A program made the position numbers and the translations under genes. This document shows, one piece after another, positions 33,213 to 42,554 of a DNA stretch of 48,207 nucleotides. The notes beneath the pieces were generated by a model. That model saw only the letters and a program-made list of their open reading frames with translations, did no database searches and was not told the DNA's origin. This DNA is from Candidatus Pacearchaeota archaeon. Lineage in GTDB: Archaea > Nanobdellota > Nanobdellia > Pacearchaeales > GW2011-AR1. Each line of letters opens with the position of its first letter. Position 1 is the stretch's first letter. The stretch is from NCBI GenBank assembly GCA_016186425.1, contig JACPLR010000023.1, positions 1-48,207 on the forward strand, given 5' to 3'.

Positions 33213-33289
33213 CTTAAAAGGAGAGTTCATAAAGAGAACCTTGGCTATTAAAAGGAGATGTCATAAGAAGAACCTTGGTTCTTTTTATT
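33213..33289 (+). repeat. Two tandem family E copies inside a family F element
   Basis: The first copy (GGAGAGTTCATAAAGAGAAC) breaks off at TTGGC. The second (33246-33289) is complete with AAGAACC-TT-GGTTCTT. Flanking bases match the nearly empty site at 17.71-17.73 kb. Confidence 0.65.
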
Positions 33290-33292
33290 ATT

Positions 33293-33376
33293 TAAATTAA
33301 TTTATTATCCATATTAAATAATCTTAAAATAATCAGTAACTTTCATTGATAAAGTATGTAAAGATATAGTATGTTT
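33293..33376. repeat. 84-bp dispersed repeat, copy 2
   Basis: Same 84-bp sequence as 17732-17815, about 96% identical by eye. Confidence 0.75.
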
Positions 33377-33381
33377 AGCAT

Positions 33382-33459
33382 TTAAAAGGAGATGTCATAA
33401 GAAGAACCATTGGTCTATTAAAAGGAGATGTCATAAGAAGAACCATTGGTTCTTTTTAT
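33382..33459 (+). repeat. Two tandem family E copies reaching the stop of a surface gene
   Basis: The first breaks off at CATTGGTC. The second (33417-33459) is complete, AAGAACC-ATT-GGTTCTT, and its TTTTTAT tail contains the TAA of the minus-strand lamin-tail protein (33456-33458). Confidence 0.7.
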
Positions 33460-35612
33460 ATTACACCAAATTCAACATCTTCACTATCAGAATTTCCAGC
33501 TTTATCTGTTGCTCTTATAGTTATCTCATGATTCCCAGGCTTGAAGCTTTTTGTAACATTTTTCACAATTCCAAAATCCTGGCAGTTTGAGCATAATCTC
33601 TTCCATCTAGGCTTGAAATCAGAATGGTCAATGTACTCAAGCAACACCGTTTCATTTATGCTTACTTTAAAGGGAACTTTTTTATTATAAACTTCCTGTT
33701 CTGGCTTCATCACATTTAATACAGGAGCTTGTGTATCAACAATCACTCTTATCATACTTGAATTAACAGTATTGACTTTGTCTTTTAACTGAAAGTAAAA
33801 ATCAATAAATTCTCCATTGAATGCAGTTAAATCTACAAATTGTGAACAAATTGCATTACTGCCTGAAACACAACCATTAAACTGAATTACCGGATTAAAT
33901 ATTAAAGAAACATTCTGTAAATCTCCTTCAGTATATTTTACCAAAAACTCAGATCCATTAACAACCTGATTTTTCTTTGGCATTGTTTGCTTTATTTGTG
34001 GAGGTTTTGAATCAATAAACAAAACAATATTCTCTTCTTTTACAATTCCAAACTCGCTTGTTCCTCTTATTGTTATATTATTCCATCCGTCATTCAGAGA
34101 CTGTGTTTTTCTCCTGCTTTCTCCATACTCTTCGCAGTTTCTGCATAAAGTTATCCATCTTGGCCTTCCGTCATTATAATTGATATATTCTAAAATTGAA
34201 GCAACTCCTTCAATACTTATATTAAATTCAGCTCTTTTATTATTATACATTTCATTTTCAGGCGAGTTAACAGTTATGTTAAATCCGTCTGTAATATTTA
34301 GCATAAACTGCCATGTTAATTGTGAGTTTCTTCCAGCCTTGTCAGTTGCATTAATTGTTACATTATGCCATCCTACTGATAAAGGATTTGGAGTATTATA
34401 TTTCGCAATTACATCCAAGCTTCCTGAATTAAGCAGTGTTGGTATTACAGGACTGCCATCTAAAAACATGAAAACCTTGAGCTTATTTATTCCGGAATTT
34501 GATTGATATACCTCATCAATTAATGCCTGAATCTGGGGCATTAGATTATTATAGACAATAGAATTATGCGGAGGTTGTAAATCATTTATCAAAGGATCTG
34601 TAAAATCAGACTTAAATGTTTTGCTTTGCTCGTTCTCAACCCTGTTACAACTGAAATTGCTCCAATAAGTTAAAGTCATTACCCCTCCGGTAGTATTTCC
34701 GTTGTTTGGAGTGTTTTCCAAGCCAAATGCAATTCCAGAAAACACTGAATATGCCAGCCCGTCCCATCTATAAAAAATATTTGCAGCATCAGTATTTATT
34801 AGAATGAAACTTGGCTCACTAATGTACCATCCAGCCAAGCCATCAGGATTAGCAGGATTTACTGAAAGAATTGTTTTATTATTCACATAAAAGCTTTCAA
34901 TGCCGTCCTGTGCAGTTATATTTAAGCAGTTTCGAGTATAAACAGTCCAGTCAACATTTCCAGTTAAATTAAATAAAGAAGAATTTATAGTTGTTGTAAA
35001 ATTTGTCGGATTATTTTCAACTCCTGTAAAATTCATCCAATTTCCATTAATTAACACACTAAAAATAACTTCTTCAGCACAAAATCCAGAAACATTTACA
35101 TTTAACCTTACATTATCTCCGTTTAAAACACAGATAGGAGAACTTGTTTTGTTCTGTATTGTTGTTGGCTGGTTTGAAGCGTTTTTTGTCCCTAATTGAA
35201 ATATAAAACTTCCTGTAACATCTGGTATTCTGCTGTAAGTGCTTCCATTATTTCCAATATCAGTAAATATTCCTGTCTGATCTATTAAGCTGTTAGTATT
35301 ATCGAAAAGTTTTAAGTTCTGGCTCGTATCTGCAATAGAAGGAGTAAATCCCTGCCTAATATAAAACGAATTTTCATTTAAACTAATATTATCTAAAGAA
35401 TGATTTAATCCTCCAGCAGTATTAATATACCATCCACTTAGGTTTACCCCATTATTATCATTGTTAAATATTTCAACCCATTCAGTTCCTATATCGCTAC
35501 CAGCAGGATTTATTTCAGCTTCATTAATCACAACTGCTGAAATAAATGAGATATTAAAGATAGAAAAAATTAGAATAAAGAATAATAATGCTAATATTTC
35601 TCTTTTTATCAT
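33456..35612 (-). CDS. Secreted lamin-tail / Ig-like repeat surface protein (718 aa)
   Basis: A signal peptide (about 6-26) is followed by a lamin-tail domain (about 27-145: VINEAEINPAGSDIGTEWVE, GWYINTAGG, FTDIGNNGSTYSRIP). Then come several Ig-like domains. Two of them are of the tail type shared with 12021 and 45571: YINYNDGRPRWITLCRNC (about 475) and YIDHSDFKPRWKRLCSNC (about 660), each followed by a strand ending in RATDKAGNSDSE or similar. There is no C-terminal TM, so the tail domain itself may bind the surface. Many N-glycosylation sites fit the glycosylation cluster next door. Upstream, TTTCATCTGATTCAAGTAA matches the start of the shared promoter region at 6.08 kb. Confidence 0.78.
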   Translation of the reverse strand: MIKREILALLFFILIFSIFNISFISAVVINEAEINPAGSDIGTEWVEIFNNDNNGVNLSGWYINTAGGLNHSLDNISLNENSFYIRQGFTPSIADTSQNLKLFDNTNSLIDQTGIFTDIGNNGSTYSRIPDVTGSFIFQLGTKNASNQPTTIQNKTSSPICVLNGDNVRLNVNVSGFCAEEVIFSVLINGNWMNFTGVENNPTNFTTTINSSLFNLTGNVDWTVYTRNCLNITAQDGIESFYVNNKTILSVNPANPDGLAGWYISEPSFILINTDAANIFYRWDGLAYSVFSGIAFGLENTPNNGNTTGGVMTLTYWSNFSCNRVENEQSKTFKSDFTDPLINDLQPPHNSIVYNNLMPQIQALIDEVYQSNSGINKLKVFMFLDGSPVIPTLLNSGSLDVIAKYNTPNPLSVGWHNVTINATDKAGRNSQLTWQFMLNITDGFNITVNSPENEMYNNKRAEFNISIEGVASILEYINYNDGRPRWITLCRNCEEYGESRRKTQSLNDGWNNITIRGTSEFGIVKEENIVLFIDSKPPQIKQTMPKKNQVVNGSEFLVKYTEGDLQNVSLIFNPVIQFNGCVSGSNAICSQFVDLTAFNGEFIDFYFQLKDKVNTVNSSMIRVIVDTQAPVLNVMKPEQEVYNKKVPFKVSINETVLLEYIDHSDFKPRWKRLCSNCQDFGIVKNVTKSFKPGNHEITIRATDKAGNSDSEDVEFGVI

Positions 35613-35806
35613 TTTTTCCTCTTGTAAAATATATTCAGATATATTAATATAATTTTAGTTATCGCCCATATTTAAATGCTTTTGAGAATTGTTTATTACT
35701 TGAATCAGATGAAATATTGATCAACCAAAACCCTTAAAAACATACTTTAATTATTTATATTATTAAATAAATTTTAAATAAAATCGTAAAAAACAGGGGA
35801 AAATAA

Positions 35807-36091
35807 ATGGATTCAATTCTTCTTGCAGCAATTCTTGGAGGCATTGGAGGATTAACACGGGGTTTTGTTGGTTTGTTGAAAGCATTAAGCTTACGAAGAA
35901 GAATTTTATGGGGATATTATGCAATTACAGTTCTAATTGCTTTAATAATCGGAATCTTCGTCGGAATTGTGTTTAATTTTGATCCAAGGCTTTCCCTGCT
36001 TTCAGGATACGCAGGAACAGATATTCTTGAAGGAATCTACAAAAGTTTTGCCGTTCAGAAGGTTTATATAGCACCTAAATCTACAAAATAA
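35807..36091 (+). CDS. Small membrane protein, holin-like in shape (94 aa)
   Basis: Helix 1 (about 5-24, with LGGIGGLTRGFVGLLKAL), basic turn RRRILWG, helix 2 (about 37-57), and a third short hydrophobic span (about 62-80, LSGYAGTDILEG). AGGGGA lies about 7 nt before the ATG, and TTAAAAACATACTTTAATTATT is a promoter candidate. The TDILEGIYKSF end is recalled from small archaeal membrane proteins of unknown role. It may share a transcript with the 221-aa protein 27 nt downstream. Confidence 0.65.
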   Translation: MDSILLAAILGGIGGLTRGFVGLLKALSLRRRILWGYYAITVLIALIIGIFVGIVFNFDPRLSLLSGYAGTDILEGIYKSFAVQKVYIAPKSTK

Positions 36092-36118
36092 TAAGTTAAT
36101 AATTGAACAAAAAGAAAA

Positions 36119-36784
36119 ATGGCAAAAAAAATAGCAAAAAAACCTGTGAAAGAAATAACTGAAAAAAAAGAGAATAGCCAAACATTAACTCAAAAAGAAA
36201 AGAAAAATATATCATTCTTTTCATATTCAAAATCAAGATTTATCCTGCCAGTTGTAATCATCTTGATTTTGCTATCAATTTTTATTGCAACTAAAAATCT
36301 TGACAATGCATTGGGCAGTTATTCATGCAAATTCTTGGATTTAAGCAAGCAGTTTAATGAGGCAAGAAACACAAGTAATAACGAATCTCTTAACAGAATA
36401 ATGACAGAAACAAGAAATTTGCAGCAGGAGATGTCTAGTAAAGTTTCTTCCAATAAAAAATTATATGCTTATGCAATTGCAGGAAATATTTATCTTGCTA
36501 AAATAGACCCTATTTACCCTGTTGATTGTGCTTTTGTTCCCGGCAGCAAATTCTGTTCTTTTTATATAAGCGAGGAAAATTATCAATGCAGCAAGACAGT
36601 TATTGAAGAGCAAGCAAAGGCTTTAAATAGGCCCCTGCCAAACTTGCCAGAATACAAATCAATGGATTACATTATGCTTTTGATTAACCTTGCGATATTC
36701 TTTGTCATAGGATATTTAATCTCTTTCTTAGTCGCTTTGGCTTACAGCAAATCAAAGATAAGAGTTAATATAGCTAAAGATTAA
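36119..36784 (+). CDS. Two-TM protein with Cys-containing extracellular domain (221 aa)
   Basis: A Lys-rich cytoplasmic start (1-42), TM1 (about 43-61), an external domain (about 65-180) with four or five Cys (YSCKFLDLSKQF, VDCAFVPGSKFCSFYI, YQCSKTV) and a helical stretch, then TM2 (about 185-210) and a basic end. The Cys pattern suggests disulfides. It follows the 94-aa membrane protein. No family is recognised. Confidence 0.65.
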   Translation: MAKKIAKKPVKEITEKKENSQTLTQKEKKNISFFSYSKSRFILPVVIILILLSIFIATKNLDNALGSYSCKFLDLSKQFNEARNTSNNESLNRIMTETRNLQQEMSSKVSSNKKLYAYAIAGNIYLAKIDPIYPVDCAFVPGSKFCSFYISEENYQCSKTVIEEQAKALNRPLPNLPEYKSMDYIMLLINLAIFFVIGYLISFLVALAYSKSKIRVNIAKD

Positions 36785-36895
36785 TTATGTTTAGGTAATC
36801 ATACCATAACTCTTACATAATTTATATGAGCAGCTAACTTTACAACTTTATTTTAGTGTGATTTAATATAAATTTAGTAGATTAATCCAATAAAT

Positions 36896-36930
36896 TAGGT
36901 CAAATTTTTTCTATATAAAAAATTTATTAT
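36896..36930. repeat. Family F hairpin copy
   Basis: AATTAGGTC precedes AAATTTTTT-CTATAT-AAAAAATTT (36902-36925), a nine-base-pair stem. It is the main feature of the 244-nt gap before the RHH gene. Confidence 0.5.
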
Positions 36931-37028
36931 AATATGTTTTCAAAAAATGTTCAGATAATATCAAATAATTTCTAAAACTTACAATTTAAAAACCCAAAAA
37001 GCTTTATCTAATTATTAAAAGAGGCAAA

Positions 37029-37382
37029 ATGCCAAATAAACAGCTTATTAATTTTATAAAAGAGGCAAGAAAAAGAGGTTTTGACGATTACCAGATTAAA
37101 GAACCTCTACTTAAGAATGGTTGGCCTTTAAATGAAATTGAAAAAGCATTTGCATCTTTAAGTCCAAATATTGAATTCAAAAACAAGATTACAATATTTG
37201 TTGATTCAAAAATACTGAAACTGCTTGAAAAAAGAGCTAAGAAAAATATGTTAACAATAAGCGAGCAGATCGAGGATATTTTAAGGAGAAGCGCAATAAA
37301 TGCAGGAAAAATAAAGAAAGATAAAGAAAAGCTCGATGATCTTTTAGTTGCTTTATTTTCAAGAAAAACTTATAAAAAATAA
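37029..37382 (+). CDS. Ribbon-helix-helix protein with N-terminal helical domain (117 aa)
   Basis: Residues about 5-45 form a two-helix unit seen in many archaeal and CPR proteins (FIKEARKRGFDDYQIKEPLL, NGWPLNEIEKAF). Residues about 52-95 look like an RHH DNA-binding domain: strand KITIFVDSKILKLLEKRA, then MLTISEQIEDILRRSAI. A basic tail follows. RHH proteins bind DNA as dimers and regulate transcription or act as antitoxins. GAGGC lies just before the start and no toxin is adjacent, so a regulator is more likely. Confidence 0.7.
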   Translation: MPNKQLINFIKEARKRGFDDYQIKEPLLKNGWPLNEIEKAFASLSPNIEFKNKITIFVDSKILKLLEKRAKKNMLTISEQIEDILRRSAINAGKIKKDKEKLDDLLVALFSRKTYKK

Positions 37383-37479
37383 ATTTATAAAATTTATAAA
37401 ATATATAAGTTACTATTAAAGATAAACTATGAAATATAAGATAATAAAAATATGGGTGTATAAAAATAAAAGAATCAGA

Positions 37480-37605
37480 AACTTATCTATAATAAATCAG
37501 GCAAAGGCATTGTAATAATTCAAGAATATTAATGAATCAATACAATTCTAAATTTCTCGTTTAGAGAAATTTAACATGGTTTATTAAACAGTTAAGTTGG
37601 TTCTG
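37480..37605. repeat. Family F copy, best-preserved
   Basis: AATCAGGCAAAGGCATTGTA, then ATAATTCAAGAATATT, then AAATTTCTC-GTTTA-GAGAAATTT (37550-37572), then AACATGGTTTATTAAACAGT and TAAGTTGG. It is used as the reference for the family consensus. Confidence 0.6.
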
Positions 37606-37630
37606 GGAAATTGATTGATAATAAAATAAA

Positions 37631-38185
37631 ATGGGACGAACAATAACTATTTACAGATGGGAATTTGACCTAGTTAATTTAATTATCACAGGAATTGCTT
37701 TGCTTGTTATCCTCTCATTAATTTTTTTTATAATCCCAAGCTTAAAAAACAATTTAAAAGATATAAATACTGGAAAAAATGCAGAAGTAACTGCAGATAA
37801 TTCATCAATAAATAGGCAGGAAGCAACAGCGATTCAAGTTATTGATGGGGATACATTTCAGATTCAAACTGGAGAATATGTAAGGCTTATTGGCATAAAT
37901 GCGCCTGAAAGGACAGAAAAATATTATGATGAATCAACTTCATTTTTAAGATCTTTAATTTTTGATAAAGCGATTATTCTGGAATCTGATCTTGATAATC
38001 GGGATAGCTATGGCAGGCTATTAAGGTATGCTTATTCTTCAGACGGCAAATTAATTAATGAAGAATTAGTAAGGCGTGGCTATGCTATTCCTATGGAAGT
38101 AACTCCTAATTTAAAATACAGAGAAAAAATCAGCGATGCTTATAGGCAATGCATAAGCGAAAGATTAAGGTTATGCGGGGAGTAA
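37631..38185 (+). CDS. Membrane-anchored thermonuclease-like nuclease (SNase, 184 aa)
   Basis: One TM (about 16-40) is followed by an SNase-fold domain: VIDGDTFQI, then YVRLIGINAPERTEKYYDES, then RDSYGRLLRYAY with the second catalytic Arg. The Arg and Glu of RLIGINAPE are present, but the Asp usual in 'GIDAPE' is Asn here, as in a subset of relatives. It would cut nucleic acid outside the cell while held to the membrane, in line with nutrient salvage in a dependent archaeon. Two Cys lie near the C-terminus. Confidence 0.83.
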   Translation: MGRTITIYRWEFDLVNLIITGIALLVILSLIFFIIPSLKNNLKDINTGKNAEVTADNSSINRQEATAIQVIDGDTFQIQTGEYVRLIGINAPERTEKYYDESTSFLRSLIFDKAIILESDLDNRDSYGRLLRYAYSSDGKLINEELVRRGYAIPMEVTPNLKYREKISDAYRQCISERLRLCGE

Positions 38186-38192
38186 ATAGGAA

Positions 38193-39728
38193 TTAATGAA
38201 TATTATTTTTAGGAACAATAACCTCAACAGAAGATTCTGAAGTATTGCCTACACTGTCTGATGATTCATAAGTTATTGTGTAAACTCTTCCATTATTCTG
38301 AGGATATCTTTGAGCTCTCAGAAATATATTCCCAAGAGAATCTATTTGCGTATCTTCTTTAACATTTCCTTCACTGCTTGTAATTTGCTTTAAATATACA
38401 GAAGGATTTGGATCACAATTATCAGATGATTCAACAGAGGGATAAACCTGAACCATTTTATTATTTGGTGGCCATATAAATCCAGGAGTTACTGAAAGAG
38501 AAATTATTGGAGGAATTCTGTCTAGCATATTTGTAAATAATAAATTTGGCCTATTGTAAATAGCAGCAACAATATCCAAAGCTCCATCCCTATTAACATC
38601 TCCTATATCAATGTTATAAATCCATCCAATATCAGAAGTTAGGTCTATTCCACTTACCCCGTCAAAGGAATTAGAGGTTTTATTATTAAGATAAAGAGAT
38701 ATTTTTTTCTCCGGAAATCCAGATATTAAATCCAGATAACCATCTAAATTGACATCACCTAAAGAAAGAACCATGCCTCCAGCAAGTCTAGAATCATAAT
38801 CCACAACTCTCGCTTCAATATCTCTAAATGGATCATTTGTTCTGTTATTTCTGTAGAATAAAATTTCTCCCATAGTGCTAAGAATTAAATCTTTATATCC
38901 GTCATTATTTGTATCTCCTACAGAAATACCTTGTCCGCTTCCAACTCCTGGAAGACTTAATCCAATAACTCCGTTAAAGGGATTTGCAGTTCCATTATTT
39001 AAATAAAGATAACTTAATTCTCCATTATACGCAGCATTTCCTGCAATAATGTCATTATCTCCGTCGTTATCTATATCAACTATGGCTACTGATGGTGTAT
39101 GATTTATATCACCACTTAATGGAACTCCTGCAACTCCTGTAAAAGGATTTGGAGTGTTATTATTAAAATATATATTATTAGTGCTATTAGGGTTATATGT
39201 CCCAAGTATTACATCTAAACTTCCATCTCTATTTAAATCTCCTAGTGCAATAGAATGGCAACTGCCAGTATCTGGAGCAAATCTTACCCCTCCAACTCCA
39301 TTAAATGGATCCGGTGTTCTATTATTTAAATAAAGAAAATGTTCTCCAGTTAAATAACCTGCAGTCAAAATATCTAAAGCTCCATCTCTGTTAATATCAC
39401 CAATTGCTAAACTATTTGCATGATAAGACTGGTTAGGAATATCTTTGCCAGTAACAGATTCAAAGGAAAATTGCGTTCCATTATTAAGGTATAATTTATT
39501 TGCATCACCAAATTCGTTTGCAACAATAACATCTAAAAATCCGTCCCTGTTCATGTCTGCTAATTTTATTGCCCTTGTTCTTTGAGTATCATTTGTAATA
39601 TTTGTTGAGACAAAATTTTCTAACCCACAAGAATTTTGTTGAGCCAATAGTTCTCTTTGAGGTAAAATAGAAATGGCAAACATCAAAGGTATTGCAACTG
39701 TTTTTGATAACTTGCTAATTAGTTTCAT
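38193..39728 (-). CDS. Secreted VCBS/FG-GAP beta-propeller protein (511 aa)
   Basis: A signal peptide (1-29, ending LLAQQ) is followed by seven or so repeats of the form 'IGDINRDGALDILTAGY...LYLNNRTPDPFNGV', each with a DxNxDGxxD calcium loop (about 50-410). Together they suit a seven-bladed FG-GAP propeller, as in integrin alpha chains. Residues about 415-511 are an Ig-like domain (PPNNKMVQVYPSVESSDNCD). There is no anchor. The propeller is well preserved and its repeat spacing is regular. Probably a ligand- or sugar-binding extracellular protein. It converges with the nuclease gene, the two stops being 7 nt apart. Confidence 0.82.
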   Translation of the reverse strand: MKLISKLSKTVAIPLMFAISILPQRELLAQQNSCGLENFVSTNITNDTQRTRAIKLADMNRDGFLDVIVANEFGDANKLYLNNGTQFSFESVTGKDIPNQSYHANSLAIGDINRDGALDILTAGYLTGEHFLYLNNRTPDPFNGVGGVRFAPDTGSCHSIALGDLNRDGSLDVILGTYNPNSTNNIYFNNNTPNPFTGVAGVPLSGDINHTPSVAIVDIDNDGDNDIIAGNAAYNGELSYLYLNNGTANPFNGVIGLSLPGVGSGQGISVGDTNNDGYKDLILSTMGEILFYRNNRTNDPFRDIEARVVDYDSRLAGGMVLSLGDVNLDGYLDLISGFPEKKISLYLNNKTSNSFDGVSGIDLTSDIGWIYNIDIGDVNRDGALDIVAAIYNRPNLLFTNMLDRIPPIISLSVTPGFIWPPNNKMVQVYPSVESSDNCDPNPSVYLKQITSSEGNVKEDTQIDSLGNIFLRAQRYPQNNGRVYTITYESSDSVGNTSESSVEVIVPKNNIH

Positions 39729-39817
39729 AAAAAATTCAGTTATAAGTTATATTTAAGCTTTTCTTAATGGGTGAATTAACTACTAATATGAACTCAATTA
39801 TTTATATATCCACACAG

Positions 39818-39873
39818 GCATAAATTTTCCTTTTAAAAGGAAGCGTCATAAGAGAAACCTTGGTTCCATTTAT
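39818..39873 (+). repeat. Family E copy inserted after a family F left arm
   Basis: GGCATAAATTTTCC is the F left arm as at 25.62 kb. It is followed by AAAAGGAAGCGTCATAAGAG and AAACC-TT-GGTTCC. It lies about 30 nt beyond the stop of the PGF-pre-PGF gene on the minus strand. Confidence 0.6.
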
Positions 39874-39903
39874 TATTTATTGTTATGATCCAAGAAAGTC
39901 TTC

Positions 39904-41892
39904 TTACCAAAATTTCTTCTTCTTTTTCTGTATAAAGAATATTACAGCTCCAATTATTACAATTAGGATAATAATGCCGATTATCACTCCTGTTACAGCT
40001 GCATTGCTGGTTTTTTCAGTTTCAACTGGAGGAGCTGTTGGCTCGCTGACAGTAGTTGCTTCTTCAGGAGTTACTACTTGCTCCTGAACTTTTTCTCCAA
40101 TAGCAAAGAAACTGAATGATAGCAGTTCTACATCATAATAATAATTTGTTGCATCTTCTTCTTTAAATGTTGTTGGCAGCTCTTTCCAATCTCCATTTAT
40201 AAACTTAAACATTGATATTTTGTCTTTAGCCAAACTTTTCCCATTTGCCCATGATTTCTCAACTTGTATTCTTACTATTGCTTTAGATAGCTTATCTTGA
40301 ACATTTTCAGCGCTTATTTGAAGATATTTGTAAACATTTCCGGATTTTTCAACACTTACTTCAGCAGGCTTTCCGTCATATTTAGATACAGTTATCTTTA
40401 CATTCTGTGCAGGGTTATTTACATCAATTGTTATTTCCTTAACTCCATACTCTTTGTCAAAATTCTTGACAATTGCCGCAGCTCCGGGAGTAATTTTATC
40501 TAAAGTATTGACTACTTTCTTAGAAGGTGCTGTTGTGCTGCTTCCTCCACCTCCACTTCCTGCACTGCTACCAGGCGCTTGATTTACTCTATATTGAATA
40601 GTAGAGCTTGCTGATAAGCCTACATGATTTGAAACAGTGCATGATGTTGAAATACTTCCTGTTTCAGATGTTGATGGATTTGTAGTATAAGTTGTTATAT
40701 TTATTCCAGAGTCGTCATCCGATCCTGTGCAGCTGCATGTGATAGTTGCATCTTTTTGTACAGGATCTGGCGTACAGCTGAATGTGCTTACAGATGGAAC
40801 AGTATTATCAAATCTTACAGTGAAAACCTTTGCAGTATTATTCTGGTTTCCAGCTGTATCATTTACATAAGCGGTTATATTATAGACTCCACCGAGAAAA
40901 TTAGCAGTATTGAAACTAACATTCCATACATTGCCTGTAGGGTTTGTTGTAAATAAAGTAAGATTCTGCGCTCCGCTGCTGTTTGTTATATTAAACATAA
41001 CAGATCCAATACTGCTGTTATCATCAGAGACAGATATGTTTAGCATGAATGTTCCAGTAAGATTTTGCCCGTTTGCAAGCCCGGAGAAATTAGCAGCAGC
41101 AGCTCTCGGCCTCGTTCCATCAATCCTTATACCATTGGCAAGAGCCCGGCTATTATTTAAATTATTAACAGTATCATTAGCATAAATTGTGACATTATAC
41201 ACCCCCTCACCTCCCAACGCATGAGTATTCAAGGTAGCATTCCAAAAATTTCCACTAGGGTTTGTAGCATTCGCTATATATACCTGCGTTCCAGTAATAT
41301 TTGTTATATTAAAATAAACTGCCTGAACAAGCAGCGTTGAATCTACAATAGATACATTAATAGTGAAATTACCACTAACATTCTGGCTGATATTCTGGGC
41401 ATTTATAGGGGCAGTAAACGCTGAAACATTTGGAGGGGTTGAGTCAAACCTAACAAAACTACTTAAATTATTTGTTATAATAACATCAGCAGAACCACTA
41501 GTCAAATTATATAATGTCACATTAATAGAATAATTTCCATCAGCTATTGAGGTAAAATTAACCAAAGTCCAACAAGCATTTGCGGTACAAGTTCCAATTA
41601 CCCTACTTGTAACATTTAACATAGTGCCGTTTCCATTTGGACTTGCCCATATAGTAATATTTGTGGGGCTAGTAAGAATTGTGTCATTGGTATAACTTAC
41701 ATTTACAAGAACATTTGTTTTAGTGAAATTTGTTCCGTTTCCAGGATTACGCATAGCTAAACCGCTTGCACTGACAAAATTCATTAAAAATATAACTCCA
41801 AATAGAACTGCTAATGAAAACAACCATACTTTAACAGGTAAATTACTTTTTGCCATCCTCTTTTTTATACTTATGCAAACTATATTTTGCAT
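39904..41892 (-). CDS. Surface protein with PGF-pre-PGF domain and C-terminal TM (662 aa)
   Basis: A signal peptide (about 22-43, start possibly MAKSNLPVKVW at residue 13). About four Ig-like repeats with many Asn-X-Thr sites follow (GNFTINVSIVD, SGNFWNATLNT), then a Cys-containing one (TFSCTPDPVQKDATITCSCT) and a Gly/Ser hinge. The PGF-pre-PGF domain (about 455-610: TPGAAAIVKNFDKEYGVKEI, YLQISAENVQDKLSKAIVRI, LLSFSFFAIGEK) comes next. A Thr/Glu stalk, one TM (about 633-653) and KKKKKFW end the chain. In this family the domain sits before a membrane-anchoring tail of archaeal surface glycoproteins. It may be a major glycosylated surface layer component. Confidence 0.83.
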   Translation of the reverse strand: MQNIVCISIKKRMAKSNLPVKVWLFSLAVLFGVIFLMNFVSASGLAMRNPGNGTNFTKTNVLVNVSYTNDTILTSPTNITIWASPNGNGTMLNVTSRVIGTCTANACWTLVNFTSIADGNYSINVTLYNLTSGSADVIITNNLSSFVRFDSTPPNVSAFTAPINAQNISQNVSGNFTINVSIVDSTLLVQAVYFNITNITGTQVYIANATNPSGNFWNATLNTHALGGEGVYNVTIYANDTVNNLNNSRALANGIRIDGTRPRAAAANFSGLANGQNLTGTFMLNISVSDDNSSIGSVMFNITNSSGAQNLTLFTTNPTGNVWNVSFNTANFLGGVYNITAYVNDTAGNQNNTAKVFTVRFDNTVPSVSTFSCTPDPVQKDATITCSCTGSDDDSGINITTYTTNPSTSETGSISTSCTVSNHVGLSASSTIQYRVNQAPGSSAGSGGGGSSTTAPSKKVVNTLDKITPGAAAIVKNFDKEYGVKEITIDVNNPAQNVKITVSKYDGKPAEVSVEKSGNVYKYLQISAENVQDKLSKAIVRIQVEKSWANGKSLAKDKISMFKFINGDWKELPTTFKEEDATNYYYDVELLSFSFFAIGEKVQEQVVTPEEATTVSEPTAPPVETEKTSNAAVTGVIIGIIILIVIIGAVIFFIQKKKKKFW

Positions 41893-41958
41893 TAACTATG
41901 ATGTAATATAGATAATTAAGGTTTATAAATCTTTCTTCGAATTATTTTAAAATGAAAC

Positions 41959-42441
41959 TTAATTAAAGCAATTTTTATATTTAATTTCATTTTTGTATTT
42001 CCACAAAAAGCTGACAATATTTAATTTCATTTCAAAATTCATCTCATTATTTTCTTTTGCTTTCTTTAATGTCTCACACAAGCCATTTTCAAGCTCGTCA
42101 ATATATTTTGAATTTAAAGTTATTGCTACATCAGGATTTTCTGCCTCATTTTCCATAACACTATTCCTAGAGATAATATAATTTTTTTCAATAATCTTTT
42201 CATCATTTATTAGTTTCAATAATATCTCAGAATCTTTTGGAAGATCTTTTACAATTTGCTGCGAAACAAGATATTGCGGGAAATTTTCCTTATTTATATC
42301 ACTCCACTCGCCATTATCCTCTTTAAAATTTAATGTGGCCTTGCCTGAAAAAATTCCTTTAGATCCAATATAAAGAAAAAAAGAAATTATAATTAATGCA
42401 AAAAGAACTGACAAGAAAATTAACAGTTTTTTAGTCTTCAT
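41959..42441 (-). CDS. Membrane-anchored extracellular protein of unknown family (160 aa)
   Basis: One TM at the start (about 6-27), then a soluble alpha/beta domain of 130 residues rich in Glu and Lys, with GKATLNFKEDNGEWSDINKE early and a final Cys-containing stretch (GLCETLKKAKENN, YKNCFN). Nothing identifies a role. It stands alone between the PGF-pre-PGF gene and a 269-nt gap with a family F copy. Confidence 0.6.
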   Translation of the reverse strand: MKTKKLLIFLSVLFALIIISFFLYIGSKGIFSGKATLNFKEDNGEWSDINKENFPQYLVSQQIVKDLPKDSEILLKLINDEKIIEKNYIISRNSVMENEAENPDVAITLNSKYIDELENGLCETLKKAKENNEMNFEMKLNIVSFLWKYKNEIKYKNCFN

Positions 42442-42554
42442 AAAAAATCAAGTTATCCTTTGTTTAAATAGTTTTTTATAATTAAAGTAAAAACCATTTA
42501 AATTCTAACATAAAACTAATCTAAGACCTGGAAGCGCAAACGAATAAGTAAGGC

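Noticed and set aside
33213-33459. Family E mini-frames (GGAG-ATG-TCA-TAA) as leader peptides
   Set aside because: The ATG is not kept in variant copies (GCGTCATAA, AGTTTGATAA), while the hairpin is.
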